The notes beneath the pieces were generated by a model. That model was not told where the DNA came from, did no database searches, and saw nothing but the letters and a program-made list of their open reading frames with translations. Below are positions 5,877-13,581 of a DNA stretch of 28,657 nt, one piece after another. Source of the DNA: Halanaerobium sp. (GTDB taxonomy: Bacteria > Bacillota > Halanaerobiia > Halanaerobiales > Halanaerobiaceae). Within the stretch, counting starts at the first letter, position 1; every line of letters starts with the position of its first letter. The position numbers were made by a program, and so were the translations under genes. Where the stretch lies: assembly GCA_003070825.1 (NCBI GenBank), contig QBLP01000014.1, forward strand, positions 1 to 28,657, in the 5' to 3' direction.

Positions 5877-6821
5877 ATGCGGAATTATATAATAAAAAGA
5901 ATACTACTTTTGATTCCAATAATATTTATTGTAGCTGTAATTGCCTTTTTTATTACTAATTTAATGCCTGGAGATCCGGTCAGAGTTATTCTCGGTAATA
6001 TGGCTACAGAGTCAGAGGTAGCCAGACTGGAACAAACTTTAGGACTTGATCAGCCGCTCATTGTGAGATTTTTTAGATGGCTGGCTAATATAATGAGGGG
6101 TGATTTTGGTGACTCACTTTATTTAAATGCCCCGGTGGCAGAAGTTTTAATTAAGCGGCTGCGGCCGACATTTTTAATTGCTATTCTGGCTGAGATTTTA
6201 GGGATTGCTGGTGGTATGCTGCTGGGAATTCTGGCAGCAGTTAAACACAGAAAATTTTTAGATCAGTTTTCAATTACTCTTTCACTTTTCGGAATTTCGA
6301 TTCCCAGTTTCTGGCTGGCTTTAATGCTGATGTATCTTTTTTCCGTAAGACTGGGCTGGTTTCCGGTAAGCGGCTATGAGCCCTTTGCAGAAGCTGGATT
6401 TGGAACTTTACGCTATATAATTTTGCCGGCGGTAACACTGGCTTTTATGCAGGCTGGTTTGATAGCCCGGATGACCCGAAGTGCTATGCTGGACACACTT
6501 AAACAGGATTATATTAGAACTGCAAAAAGTAAAGGCCTGTCAACTAAAAGTATAGTTTTTAAACACGCACTTAAAAATTCTATGATGCCGGTGATTACAG
6601 TAATTGGTCATAACTTTGCAGTGCTGCTTGGAGGAACCTGGATTGTAGAAACAATTTTTGTGATACCAGGTACTGGTTTTATGGCAGTCAATGCAATTAT
6701 GCGCCGTGATATCCCTGTAATTCAGGCTTCGATTATTTTTGTGGCAGTAATTTATATAATTTTAAATTTATTTGTGGATTTAAGTTATGCTTTTTTAAAC
6801 CCAAAAATTCGTTATAATTAA
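5877..6821 (+). CDS. dppB: Peptide/nickel-type ABC transporter permease (DppB/OppB family)
   Basis: A 314-residue inner-membrane permease with the DppB layout: a first transmembrane segment right after the N-terminus (IIKRILLLIPIIFIVAVIAF), a periplasmic stretch with NLMPGDPV, then five further hydrophobic segments. The EAA coupling loop (ARMTRSAMLDTLKQDYIRTA, about residues 198-217) docks onto the ATPase. It forms the channel together with the following DppC-type permease. The start is ATG with an AGGAAGTG-like site. It is the first gene of a three-gene set (permease, permease, binding protein) in which no ATPase gene is present. The substrate cannot be fixed from sequence: peptides, nickel and oligosaccharides are all carried by this family. 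Confidence 0.93.
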   Translation: MRNYIIKRILLLIPIIFIVAVIAFFITNLMPGDPVRVILGNMATESEVARLEQTLGLDQPLIVRFFRWLANIMRGDFGDSLYLNAPVAEVLIKRLRPTFLIAILAEILGIAGGMLLGILAAVKHRKFLDQFSITLSLFGISIPSFWLALMLMYLFSVRLGWFPVSGYEPFAEAGFGTLRYIILPAVTLAFMQAGLIARMTRSAMLDTLKQDYIRTAKSKGLSTKSIVFKHALKNSMMPVITVIGHNFAVLLGGTWIVETIFVIPGTGFMAVNAIMRRDIPVIQASIIFVAVIYIILNLFVDLSYAFLNPKIRYN

Positions 6822-6834
6822 GGGGTAATAAAAA

Positions 6835-7677
6835 TTGCTTTTTCTAAAAAAATATAACAAATATAAACACCCATATATTACAGCATCGATAATCATCTTA
6901 ATTTTTTTAGTTTTTTTAAGTCTATTTGCTCCGGCACTTACAGATTATAGCCCTGTAAGGAACAATGCCCGCAACAGACTGCAGCCTCCTTCCAGGGAAC
7001 ATCTGCTGGGAACAGATCAATTTGGGCGAGATATCTTTACCCGTATTCTTTATGGTATTCGGACCTCGATGCAGGTTGGACTGGCAGTTGTGCTCCTGAC
7101 CGTAATTTTTGGCGGTGTTGTTGGGGTGGCAGCCGGATACTATTCGCAAATTGACAGGGTGGTTATGCGTATTTTAGATGCAATGATGGCTTTTCCAGGT
7201 ATAATTATTGCGATTTCACTTGCTGCTATCTGGGGAGCAGGAAAATTGAATATTATTCTGGCTTTATCTTTTGCCTATTTTCCAAAAATGGCAAGGATTG
7301 TTCGCAGCTCGGTAATTTCAATTAAGGATCTGGATTATGTAGATTCAGCTCGGGCAGCAGGAGCTAAAGATTCAAGAATTATAGTTAAGTATATTCTTAA
7401 AAATTCGGCATCTCCGATTATGGTTCAGGCTACTTTTAATTTTGCTTTAGCCATTCTGGATGAGGCGGCACTCAGTTTTTTGGGGGTCGGTATTATGCCA
7501 CCTGCTCCAAGTTTGGGAGCCATGGTTACAGATGCCAGGACATATATGGTAGTTGCACCCTGGATGATTTTGGCACCAGGAATTATGATTGTGCTTGCAG
7601 TTCTATCTTTAAATTTATTGGGAGATGGTCTGCGCGATTTGTTGGATCCGCATTTAAAAAATACAATTAAAAATTAA
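6835..7677 (+). CDS. dppC: Peptide/nickel-type ABC transporter permease (DppC/OppC family)
   Basis: A 280-residue permease with the OppC-type N-terminal segment (first helix near residues 13-33), the PPSREHLLGTDQFGRDIFTR motif typical of DppC proteins, and an EAA loop (DYVDSARAAGAKDSRI). It pairs with the preceding DppB-type subunit to form the membrane channel. The start is TTG, with AAGGGG 9 bases upstream and 13 bases after the dppB stop; there is no ATG near the expected N-terminus, so TTG is the best start. Length and motifs are normal, with no sign of damage in this subunit. Confidence 0.93.
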   Translation: MLFLKKYNKYKHPYITASIIILIFLVFLSLFAPALTDYSPVRNNARNRLQPPSREHLLGTDQFGRDIFTRILYGIRTSMQVGLAVVLLTVIFGGVVGVAAGYYSQIDRVVMRILDAMMAFPGIIIAISLAAIWGAGKLNIILALSFAYFPKMARIVRSSVISIKDLDYVDSARAAGAKDSRIIVKYILKNSASPIMVQATFNFALAILDEAALSFLGVGIMPPAPSLGAMVTDARTYMVVAPWMILAPGIMIVLAVLSLNLLGDGLRDLLDPHLKNTIKN

Positions 7678-7689
7678 AGAGGTGGAAAA

Positions 7690-9144
7690 ATGAGAAAAGA
7701 AATAAAGATTACTTCAATTGTTTTGCTGATATTAGTTTTTTCACTATTGTTAAGCGGCAGTGTGCTGGCTCAGGAAGAGGACCATTATGGTGGTACGCTT
7801 AATGCTGCACTTCAGATGTCAGTAGCACATCTTGATAGTGACAATTCTACTGATTCGATGATTACAGCGATGATGAACCATGTTTATGAGGGCCTTTTTG
7901 AATTCGATAAAAACTTAAAGGTGCATCCCTACCTGGCTCAAAGTTATCAGGTGAGTGAGAATGGCTTAGTTTATGAAGTGAAGTTAAGAGAAAACGTAAT
8001 GATGCATAATGGTCAGACTATGAATGCAGATGATGTAGTTGCTTCCTTTAAAAGATGGTTGGAGCTAAATAATGGCGGCAAGCTGGTGGCTCCCCACTTT
8101 GATCAGGTAGAAAAAATTGATCAATTCAATGTTCGTTTTACATTTAATGATCCGTATGCTCCATTTTTGAATATTCTGGCTTCCCCGGTTTCCAATCAAA
8201 AGTTTGTAGTGAGAGCAGAGGAAGTTATCGACGAATTTGGCACTGATGTTATTGACAGGCATGTTGGTACCGGACCCTATAAATATGAAGAATGGGTTCC
8301 GGATCAGAAGCTGGTTTTGACTCGTTTTGAAGATTATACACCTAGTCCGCGAGAAAGTTCATTTTTTGCAGGTAAGCGAATTCCATATTTAGATAAAATA
8401 GTTTTCAACTTTATTCCTGATGCTCAGGTTAGAGTTTCTGGAGTTCAAACAGGACAGTTTCATTTTGCAGAAGAGGTTCCGAGAGATCAGTATCAGATCT
8501 TTGAGATGGATGAGAATATAAAAAATGAAATTATTTATCCGGATCGGATGTCAATGCTGATTTTTAATAGTTCAGAGGCACCTTTTGATAATAAATATGC
8601 TCGCCGTGCGATTGCCTATGCTCTAGATTTTGAAGAGCTGGGTTATGCAATGATTGGTGATCCTCAGTTCTGGCGTCTGGAATCTGCCCTGCACGAAAAA
8701 GGAAATCCCTGGCATGTTCCTGATGCAGGCGAAGGAATTTACGGAGTATATGATCCAGAAAAGGCTAAAGAGCTTCTTGATCGGGCAGGTTATGATGGTC
8801 AGCCGCTTGTTATATTAAGTGGTCAGGATAATCAGATGGAAAGACAGGGAGCAATTGCAATTCAGGATCAGTTAGAAAAGATTGGTATTGAGGTTGAGCT
8901 GCAGTTATTTGATCGACCGACTGTAGTAGAAAAAAGATCGAAGCCTGACGGATGGCATATGCACCTTTCCCCATTCATTAAAGTAGTTCCTGATCCTCAG
9001 ATTCATCAGGGATGGACAGGTACTAATAAATGGATTACAAACTGGGATAGTAAAGATTCCCGACAGATGGATCAAATTTTTGCAGAAATGCTGAGAGAGG
9101 TTAATTCTGTACCGGTTACTTGTAAAATATTGGAAATGATTTAA
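7690..9144 (+). CDS. dppA: ABC transporter solute-binding protein, family 5 (peptide type), C-terminally truncated
   Basis: A 484-residue exported protein. It has a signal peptide (RKEIKITSIV then a long hydrophobic core, likely cut after LAQ near residue 28) and the family 5 features YEGLFEFDKNLKVHPYLAQSY and a GTGPYKYEEW segment. It would capture substrate outside the inner membrane for the two permeases. The protein stops soon after GWTGTNKWITNWDSKDSRQMDQIF, where family members usually continue for some 70-80 residues with the last part of the hinge and lobe I. The last 10 or so residues (VPVTCKILEMI) do not resemble the family. Neither other frame restores the missing part, so a deletion is more likely than a single frameshift. 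It may be non-functional. Confidence 0.85.
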   Translation: MRKEIKITSIVLLILVFSLLLSGSVLAQEEDHYGGTLNAALQMSVAHLDSDNSTDSMITAMMNHVYEGLFEFDKNLKVHPYLAQSYQVSENGLVYEVKLRENVMMHNGQTMNADDVVASFKRWLELNNGGKLVAPHFDQVEKIDQFNVRFTFNDPYAPFLNILASPVSNQKFVVRAEEVIDEFGTDVIDRHVGTGPYKYEEWVPDQKLVLTRFEDYTPSPRESSFFAGKRIPYLDKIVFNFIPDAQVRVSGVQTGQFHFAEEVPRDQYQIFEMDENIKNEIIYPDRMSMLIFNSSEAPFDNKYARRAIAYALDFEELGYAMIGDPQFWRLESALHEKGNPWHVPDAGEGIYGVYDPEKAKELLDRAGYDGQPLVILSGQDNQMERQGAIAIQDQLEKIGIEVELQLFDRPTVVEKRSKPDGWHMHLSPFIKVVPDPQIHQGWTGTNKWITNWDSKDSRQMDQIFAEMLREVNSVPVTCKILEMI

Positions 9145-9159
9145 ATAGCACCAGTCATA

Positions 9160-9208
9160 AAAGCAGCAGTTTTGAGGATAGTTAAATTCTCTGGACTGCT
9201 GCTTTAAT
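9160..9208 (+). terminator. Hairpin after the truncated binding-protein gene, probable terminator
   Basis: A perfect 11-bp stem AAAGCAGCAGT (9160-9170) with ACTGCTGCTTT (9195-9205). A partial inner extension (9174-9179 with 9186-9191) makes a stem of roughly 19 bp. The tail is TTTAATATTT rather than an uninterrupted T run. Confidence 0.6.
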
Positions 9209-9458
9209 ATTTAATATTATATCTGGGGAAAAGGAACTCATAAACAAACGGCAGCTGCTCAAAATGTATTTTTTAAAGCCGGATGTATGACCGAAGTTAT
9301 AAAGTGTATACATCAATTACCCTCCCTGATTTTACCCTTACAGGGTATTCTTGTATTTATCATATGTTTAAAGCGGCTTAAAAAAGTAAAACGGGTTACA
9401 ATTACAGAAATCATATTTTAAAAATACGATATTATTTATTGAAATGCCCCTTGACGGC
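9209..9458. other. Gene-poor spacer with no recognisable feature
   Basis: This is most of the 375-base gap between the truncated binding protein and the secreted protein. A frame open from about 9215 to 9421 (ATG at 9287, 44 codons) has no Shine-Dalgarno site and no family I recognise. I see no RNA gene or convincing remnant of the missing ATPase genes or of the lost C-terminus. It may be decayed sequence left by the deletion proposed for the transporter operon. Confidence 0.4.
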
Positions 9459-9487
9459 TTGTTTAAAAATTAAAAGTATATTATAAT
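9459..9487 (+). promoter_or_regulatory. Probable promoter of the secreted-protein gene
   Basis: -35 TTGTTT (9459-9464), a 17-bp spacer and a consensus -10 TATAAT (9482-9487). A nearby TTGACG at 9451 is too far (25 bp) to be its partner. Confidence 0.5.
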
Positions 9488-9519
9488 TAAACTTAGAATA
9501 GTAAATAGGGAGGTAATAA

Positions 9520-10377
9520 ATGATGAAGAAAAAATTGAGTATATTATTGGTTGTAGTTTTGATAGTTTTTGCTTTTATGCCGGCTTTAACTTTAGCTCAG
9601 AAACAGAACGAAGAACCAGTAGTGGAAGAACAGGAAGCTGTGGTTGAAGAAGCAGATGCTGAAGAGACTGAGGAAACTCCTGAAGAATTAGAAGATATTT
9701 TAGCAGCAGACTATCAAACTGCAGCAGAATTGCTGACTGCTTTAGAAGAAAATGAACTGCTTTCGACCGTTGAAAAAATAACCTTAGAGAAAAAATTGAG
9801 CTCATATGAGGAAAATCTAAGTATGGACAGCATAACTTCAGTTGTTGATAAAGTATTATCTAAAGAAATTAGTTTAGGGCAGAGCTTTGTGATTTTAAAT
9901 AATCTGGAAGAAAGTAAAGCAAATGGATATGATGAAGAAAAGGCTTTAGCATTGATAAATAGTTATCAGAATCAGGAAAACTCCGGTCAATTTGCTTTTC
10001 AGGCCGCTCTGGAGCTGCGCAAATTGAGCCGTGAAGATTTAACTGGAGAAAAAACAGATGCTTTTTCTGAGCAGATAGCTGCTATTATTGAGGAAAATGG
10101 AGAGATCGAAACTTCCGAACTAAAACAGCTGGCAGCAGAATATAGAAAAGAAGCCAGAGAAGAGGGAAGAGAGCAGAGAAAAATTGCAAGAGCTGGAAAA
10201 GAAAATTCCGCTTCCGAAAATGCATTGGAAAATGGAAAACCTAATAAAGCAGCAGATGAATCTCAAGATAAAGGAAATAATGGTAAAGGTAATTCCAATA
10301 GGTCAAAAGCAGGGGGCAGAGATAAAGGTAAGGGTAATTCTTCTGCTAAAGCTTCAAATTCTAAGTCAAATAAATAG
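9520..10377 (+). CDS. Secreted protein of unknown function with acidic N-terminal and basic Gly/Lys/Ser C-terminal regions
   Basis: 285 residues, not a family I recognise. Visible parts: a signal peptide (MMKKKLSILLVVV on, likely cut near LAQ at 27), then an acidic linker rich in E, V and A (about 28-60). A helical middle follows (about 65-215) in which the segments near 70-105 and 108-150 look like two related helical units, each ending in Leu-rich turns. From about 205 it becomes basic and coiled (REEGREQRKIARAGK). The last 55 residues are a low-complexity, Lys/Gly/Asn/Ser-rich tail, like a sticky surface or wall-binding tail. Start: ATG ATG after GGGAGGT; either codon is possible. It has its own promoter and terminator, so it is a single-gene unit. 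The function is unknown; export across the inner membrane is well supported. Confidence 0.8.
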   Translation: MMKKKLSILLVVVLIVFAFMPALTLAQKQNEEPVVEEQEAVVEEADAEETEETPEELEDILAADYQTAAELLTALEENELLSTVEKITLEKKLSSYEENLSMDSITSVVDKVLSKEISLGQSFVILNNLEESKANGYDEEKALALINSYQNQENSGQFAFQAALELRKLSREDLTGEKTDAFSEQIAAIIEENGEIETSELKQLAAEYRKEAREEGREQRKIARAGKENSASENALENGKPNKAADESQDKGNNGKGNSNRSKAGGRDKGKGNSSAKASNSKSNK

Positions 10378-10389
10378 TTTTTAAAATTT

Positions 10390-10419
10390 AATTCCCTGCC
10401 ATTAAAGGTGGGGAATTTT
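10390..10419 (+). terminator. Rho-independent terminator after the secreted-protein gene
   Basis: An 11-bp stem pairs 10390-10400 with 10407-10417 (two G-U pairs), with the loop ATTAAA and a TTTT tail at 10416-10419. Confidence 0.8.
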
Positions 10420-10492
10420 AATTGTAAGGGTGATTTTAGTAAAAATAAGTAGTTTAAACTTCTGTAATTAAAACTAAATTCGACTAAATTTG

Positions 10493-10511
10493 ACAGGTGC
10501 ACGGCACCTGT
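10493..10511. repeat. REP-like perfect palindrome
   Basis: ACAGGTGC-ACG-GCACCTGT, perfect 8-bp GC-rich arms with a 3-nt loop in an AT-rich spacer, 21 bases before the pgi -35 box. It has no T run, so it is not a terminator. Short palindromes built on GGTGC/GCACC are typical of REP sequences mobilised by RAYT transposases, but only one copy is in this window. Confidence 0.5.
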
Positions 10512-10531
10512 ACCTGGATAGACAAAAAATC

Positions 10532-10560
10532 TTGCAAAATTGTGCTGAAAAATATATACT
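10532..10560 (+). promoter_or_regulatory. Promoter of pgi
   Basis: -35 TTGCAA (10532-10537), a 17-bp spacer and -10 TATACT (10555-10560). This gives a leader of about 47 nt. Confidence 0.65.
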
Positions 10561-10614
10561 TGTGATAGTATTATTAATCCAGGCAGCAATATAAGAATAT
10601 AAGGAGGAATTACG

Positions 10615-12051
10615 ATGTCTGCAGAGAAAAAAGTTAAGTCACAGGATGAATTAAGACTAAAACTGGATATTAACAATGTTTTTGCGGAAATGATTGGTCA
10701 GGAACATGGAATGACAGTAGAAGAATTAGAGGAAGCAAAGGATAAAGCAGTGGAGGCACATCAGAATATTCTTGAGGCAGAAGCTGAAGGAAAGATGGGC
10801 TTTATGGAACTTCCATATAAGCAGAAGGAAGTTGTGGAAGAGCTGAAGCAAACAGCTGAAGAATTAAAGGACAAATTTGATAATTTTGTGGTTCTGGGAA
10901 TTGGAGGGTCTGCACTCGGTAATATTGCCGTTCAGACTGCAATCAACCACCCCCACTATAATTTATTTAAAGAAGAACGGAATGGATATCCCCGTCTTTT
11001 TGTAAGTGATAATGTTGATCCAGAGGGTGTTAAAGCTCTGCTGGATAAACTAGATCCTGAAAAGACTCTTTTTAATGTGATTTCTAAATCGGGAAGTACA
11101 CCTGAGACAATGAGTCAGTTTCTGGTGGCCCGTAAATTTGTGGCCGATGCTGTAGGGGAAGAAAATGTAGGAGAGCATTTTATTGCTACCACAAGTAAAG
11201 ATTCCGGCTATTTAATTGAAATTGCCCGGCGTGAAGGAATGAAGAAATTCTTTATTCCGGATAATGTAGGAGGAAGATTCTCTGTTTTAACACCGGTAGG
11301 CCTTCTCTCGGCTGCAGTGACAGGAGTAGATATCGATCAACTGCTCGAGGGAGCAGCTTATATGGATCAGATCTGCCGCAAAAGTGATTTCTGGGAAAAT
11401 CCTGCTTTAGTTAATGGTTTAGTTCAGTATCTGGCCTATAAAAAAGGTAAGGTGATGTCTGTAATGATGCCCTATTCTGACCGCCTGCGTGATGTAGCGG
11501 ACTGGTACAGACAGTTGTGGGCAGAATCCCTGGGTAAAGAAGTTGATCTGCAGGGTAATATGGTAAATGTGGGACCAACCCCAATTAAAGCTTTAGGTGC
11601 CACTGATCAGCATTCACAGGCACAGCTTTATATGGAAGGCCCTTTTGATAAAATTATTACTTTTCTTGAAGTAGAAAACTTTGCTGAAGAGCTTGAGATT
11701 CCTGCGGCTTATGAGGATTTAAATGGTCTGGGTTATTTAGGAGGCCACAGCTTTGCGGAGTTAATTAATACCGAAAAGTGGGCGACAGAGCTGGCTCTAA
11801 ATAAAAGAGAGAGAATGAACCAGACTGTTAAGGTGCCGGAAGTTAATGAGTTTACCCTGGGTCAGTTATTCTACTTCTTTGAATTTCAGACAGCTGTGAC
11901 CGGTGAATTACTAAATATTAACACCTTTAATCAGCCTGGAGTTGAGCTGGGTAAAAACTATACCTATGGTATTTTTGGACGTGATGGTTACCAGGAGAAA
12001 AAGGAAGAATTCGAGAACGCTGCAGATCATAAAGATGATCTGATTCTCTAA
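10615..12051 (+). CDS. pgi: Glucose-6-phosphate isomerase
   Basis: A 478-residue protein with two SIS-type sugar-phosphate isomerase domains. Landmarks: VVLGIGGSALGN (near residue 92), SKSGSTPET (about 160, phosphate binding), the PGI signature region GGRFSVLTPVGLL (about 218-230), and GPTPIKALGATDQHSQ, which carries the catalytic-site residues. It interconverts glucose 6-phosphate and fructose 6-phosphate in the cytoplasm for glycolysis and gluconeogenesis. The size and sequence type resemble the shorter PGI form of thermophilic and anaerobic bacteria rather than the 550-residue E. coli type. The start is ATG with AAGGAGG. It is a single-gene unit with its own promoter, and no clear terminator appears before the next promoter. 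Confidence 0.96.
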   Translation: MSAEKKVKSQDELRLKLDINNVFAEMIGQEHGMTVEELEEAKDKAVEAHQNILEAEAEGKMGFMELPYKQKEVVEELKQTAEELKDKFDNFVVLGIGGSALGNIAVQTAINHPHYNLFKEERNGYPRLFVSDNVDPEGVKALLDKLDPEKTLFNVISKSGSTPETMSQFLVARKFVADAVGEENVGEHFIATTSKDSGYLIEIARREGMKKFFIPDNVGGRFSVLTPVGLLSAAVTGVDIDQLLEGAAYMDQICRKSDFWENPALVNGLVQYLAYKKGKVMSVMMPYSDRLRDVADWYRQLWAESLGKEVDLQGNMVNVGPTPIKALGATDQHSQAQLYMEGPFDKIITFLEVENFAEELEIPAAYEDLNGLGYLGGHSFAELINTEKWATELALNKRERMNQTVKVPEVNEFTLGQLFYFFEFQTAVTGELLNINTFNQPGVELGKNYTYGIFGRDGYQEKKEEFENAADHKDDLIL

Positions 12052-12124
12052 TTGCGATAATTAATTTAAAAGAAGTCAATTTAAATGGATGTCAGCTAAT
12101 TTTCATCTATTTCTAATAATTATT

Positions 12125-12133
12125 TGTTATAAT
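12125..12133 (+). promoter_or_regulatory. Extended -10 element before the pseudokinase-nadE operon
   Basis: TGTTATAAT: a consensus -10 TATAAT (12128-12133) with TG at the extended position. No good -35 is visible 16-18 bp upstream. Transcription from here would place the hairpin 12152-12182 in the 5' leader. Confidence 0.45.
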
Positions 12134-12151
12134 TATAATAAGTAGAGAAGT

Positions 12152-12182
12152 TTATCCACCCGCAGTAATTCTGGGTGGATAA
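12152..12182 (+). promoter_or_regulatory. Hairpin in the pseudokinase leader, or late terminator of pgi
   Basis: Perfect 10-bp arms TTATCCACCC (12152-12161) and GGGTGGATAA (12173-12182), with a G-U extension and a 9-base loop. The following bases (CTTTGCTTATTC) are not a proper T run. It lies 100 bases after the pgi stop and 41 bases before the pseudokinase start. Confidence 0.5.
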
Positions 12183-12222
12183 CTTTGCTTATTCTAATTT
12201 AATTAAGGCCGGGGGAATTGCT

Positions 12223-13581
12223 ATGAGTAATCAAAGACAGGAAGAGAAAAAATTGCATAAAGAAAAATTGTTTAAAGATGTTGTACCTCGTTCAAGGGTA
12301 CAGCTCGATATTGTAAAAAGAGTAAGAACTGCAATAGAAAATTTACCAGCAGAACTCCCTGCAAAAATAATCTCTTATCAGGATGTTATTAAAGAAAATG
12401 GGGAATATTATCTGCTCTATCGGGGTAGTGAAAATTTACAGCCGCTGGCAGAGTATTTAAATAAAAATTCAGCTAATTCTCAAAAAATTATCAAAGAATT
12501 TAAAGAAATACTGGAACTGCTGGAAGACATTGAGCTGATACGCAAACTCTTTCCAGCCGGAATCAATGCAGCCAACTTCTGGATCGATGCTGATCAAAAA
12601 GTTTATTTGATGCCCGAAGAAATGCTGCGCAGCAAGAGGAATTATAAGGAATTTGAGCTGGAAATACCGATGGCAGACTATTTTATGCCGCCTGAGGTGA
12701 TTGCAGGTGAGGAATGGAATCTAAAATCCTATATTTTTAACACTGCAGCAGTTTTTTATTATTTCTTGAGTGGGGAAACAATTTTTAGTGATCAGGATAA
12801 TGCAAAAGTTTTAAATAAAATCCAGAGCGAAAAAATTCTGAACATTAAAGCTTTAGTACCGGAGTTAAGCGATAGTTTAAATGCGTTGATCATGAAAATG
12901 CTGGCTAAAGAGCAGTCAGAGCGTCCGGACTTAAATTTTGCTGTAGAAGAGCTTAAAAAGAGTGCAGGAGAAAATAACTTTAAATTAGATGCTTTTTTAG
13001 AACGGGAAAATATAATTGACAGCAGGATAGTAAAAAAGAAAAGAAGAAATGAAAATATTAAGCTTTTTTTCCGCCAGAGCTGGAAGGTTATCCTCTTTTT
13101 TGCTATTATAGGTGGGGGATTTATCTGGGGTCTGAGTTCGGGTTCACCGACTACTATTACGCCTGACCACACAGCGAGAGAAGTTGTCAACTATTTTTAT
13201 GAAGGAATTGCAACTAAAAATATTAATCTGGCAAATGAAGCTGTAACCTTTGACCTGGGTGAGATGGAAAGGATGATTTCCGAAACTCATGTTATAGAAA
13301 AAATGCAGCAGGCCTATAGTGGTGGTTTAGAACAGGGTGAAGAAGTTAATGAAGTTTACAGCCTTGAGAACCTGAAAGTCGAAGAACTTTCCAGCACAGG
13401 AGATAAATATAGATTTAGAGCTTCCTATGACTTTAACTATCGTGATCGGGAAGGTCGTTACAGTAATCAGATCGTGGATCAACTTGTAGTGGAAAAGATT
13501 GAGGGAATCTGGAGAATTACAGCAATCGAAGGTGATTTTAAGGAAATGATTAATGGAGAATATCCCTGGAGGGAAGAGTAA
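12223..13581 (+). CDS. Single-pass membrane protein with degenerate protein-kinase-like domain (pseudokinase) and C-terminal extracytoplasmic domain
   Basis: 452 residues from ATG 12223, which has GGGGGA 8 bases upstream; an in-frame GTG at 12175 lies inside a hairpin and is unlikely. Residues about 20-275 resemble a Ser/Thr kinase C-lobe. INAANFWI (114-121, with N118) sits where HRDxxxxN would be, LMPE (129-132) replaces DFG, PPEV (156-159) resembles the APE motif, NTAAVFYYFLSGETIF resembles helix F, and LAKEQSERP (R234) is the subdomain XI Arg. The catalytic HRD Asp, the DFG Asp and a glycine loop are not visible, so catalysis is unlikely. A transmembrane helix follows at about 287-305, then about 145 residues outside with an NTF2/DUF4878-like look (AREVVNYFYEGIATKNINLANEAV). 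Its stop overlaps the nadE start. It may sense a signal outside and bind a cytoplasmic partner; this is inference. Confidence 0.75.
   Translation: MSNQRQEEKKLHKEKLFKDVVPRSRVQLDIVKRVRTAIENLPAELPAKIISYQDVIKENGEYYLLYRGSENLQPLAEYLNKNSANSQKIIKEFKEILELLEDIELIRKLFPAGINAANFWIDADQKVYLMPEEMLRSKRNYKEFELEIPMADYFMPPEVIAGEEWNLKSYIFNTAAVFYYFLSGETIFSDQDNAKVLNKIQSEKILNIKALVPELSDSLNALIMKMLAKEQSERPDLNFAVEELKKSAGENNFKLDAFLERENIIDSRIVKKKRRNENIKLFFRQSWKVILFFAIIGGGFIWGLSSGSPTTITPDHTAREVVNYFYEGIATKNINLANEAVTFDLGEMERMISETHVIEKMQQAYSGGLEQGEEVNEVYSLENLKVEELSSTGDKYRFRASYDFNYRDREGRYSNQIVDQLVVEKIEGIWRITAIEGDFKEMINGEYPWREE

Noticed and set aside
9287..9421. A 44-codon frame starting ATG at 9287, within the spacer after the truncated binding-protein gene
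   Set aside because: There is no Shine-Dalgarno site, no recognisable domain and the frame extends upstream without a start. It is best seen as chance.
10184..10384. A 66-codon frame overlapping the end of the secreted-protein gene in another frame
   Set aside because: It is Lys- and Ile-rich, matches the AT-rich low-complexity tail shifted by one base, and has no support of its own.
10263..10676. A 137-codon reverse-strand frame across the pgi promoter
   Set aside because: It covers a terminator, the REP-like palindrome and a promoter for the other strand, and its residues look like a shadow of repeats.
12175..12222. An upstream GTG start that would add 16 residues to the pseudokinase
   Set aside because: The GTG lies in the 3' arm of a perfect hairpin with no binding site, while ATG 12223 has GGGGGA at the right distance.
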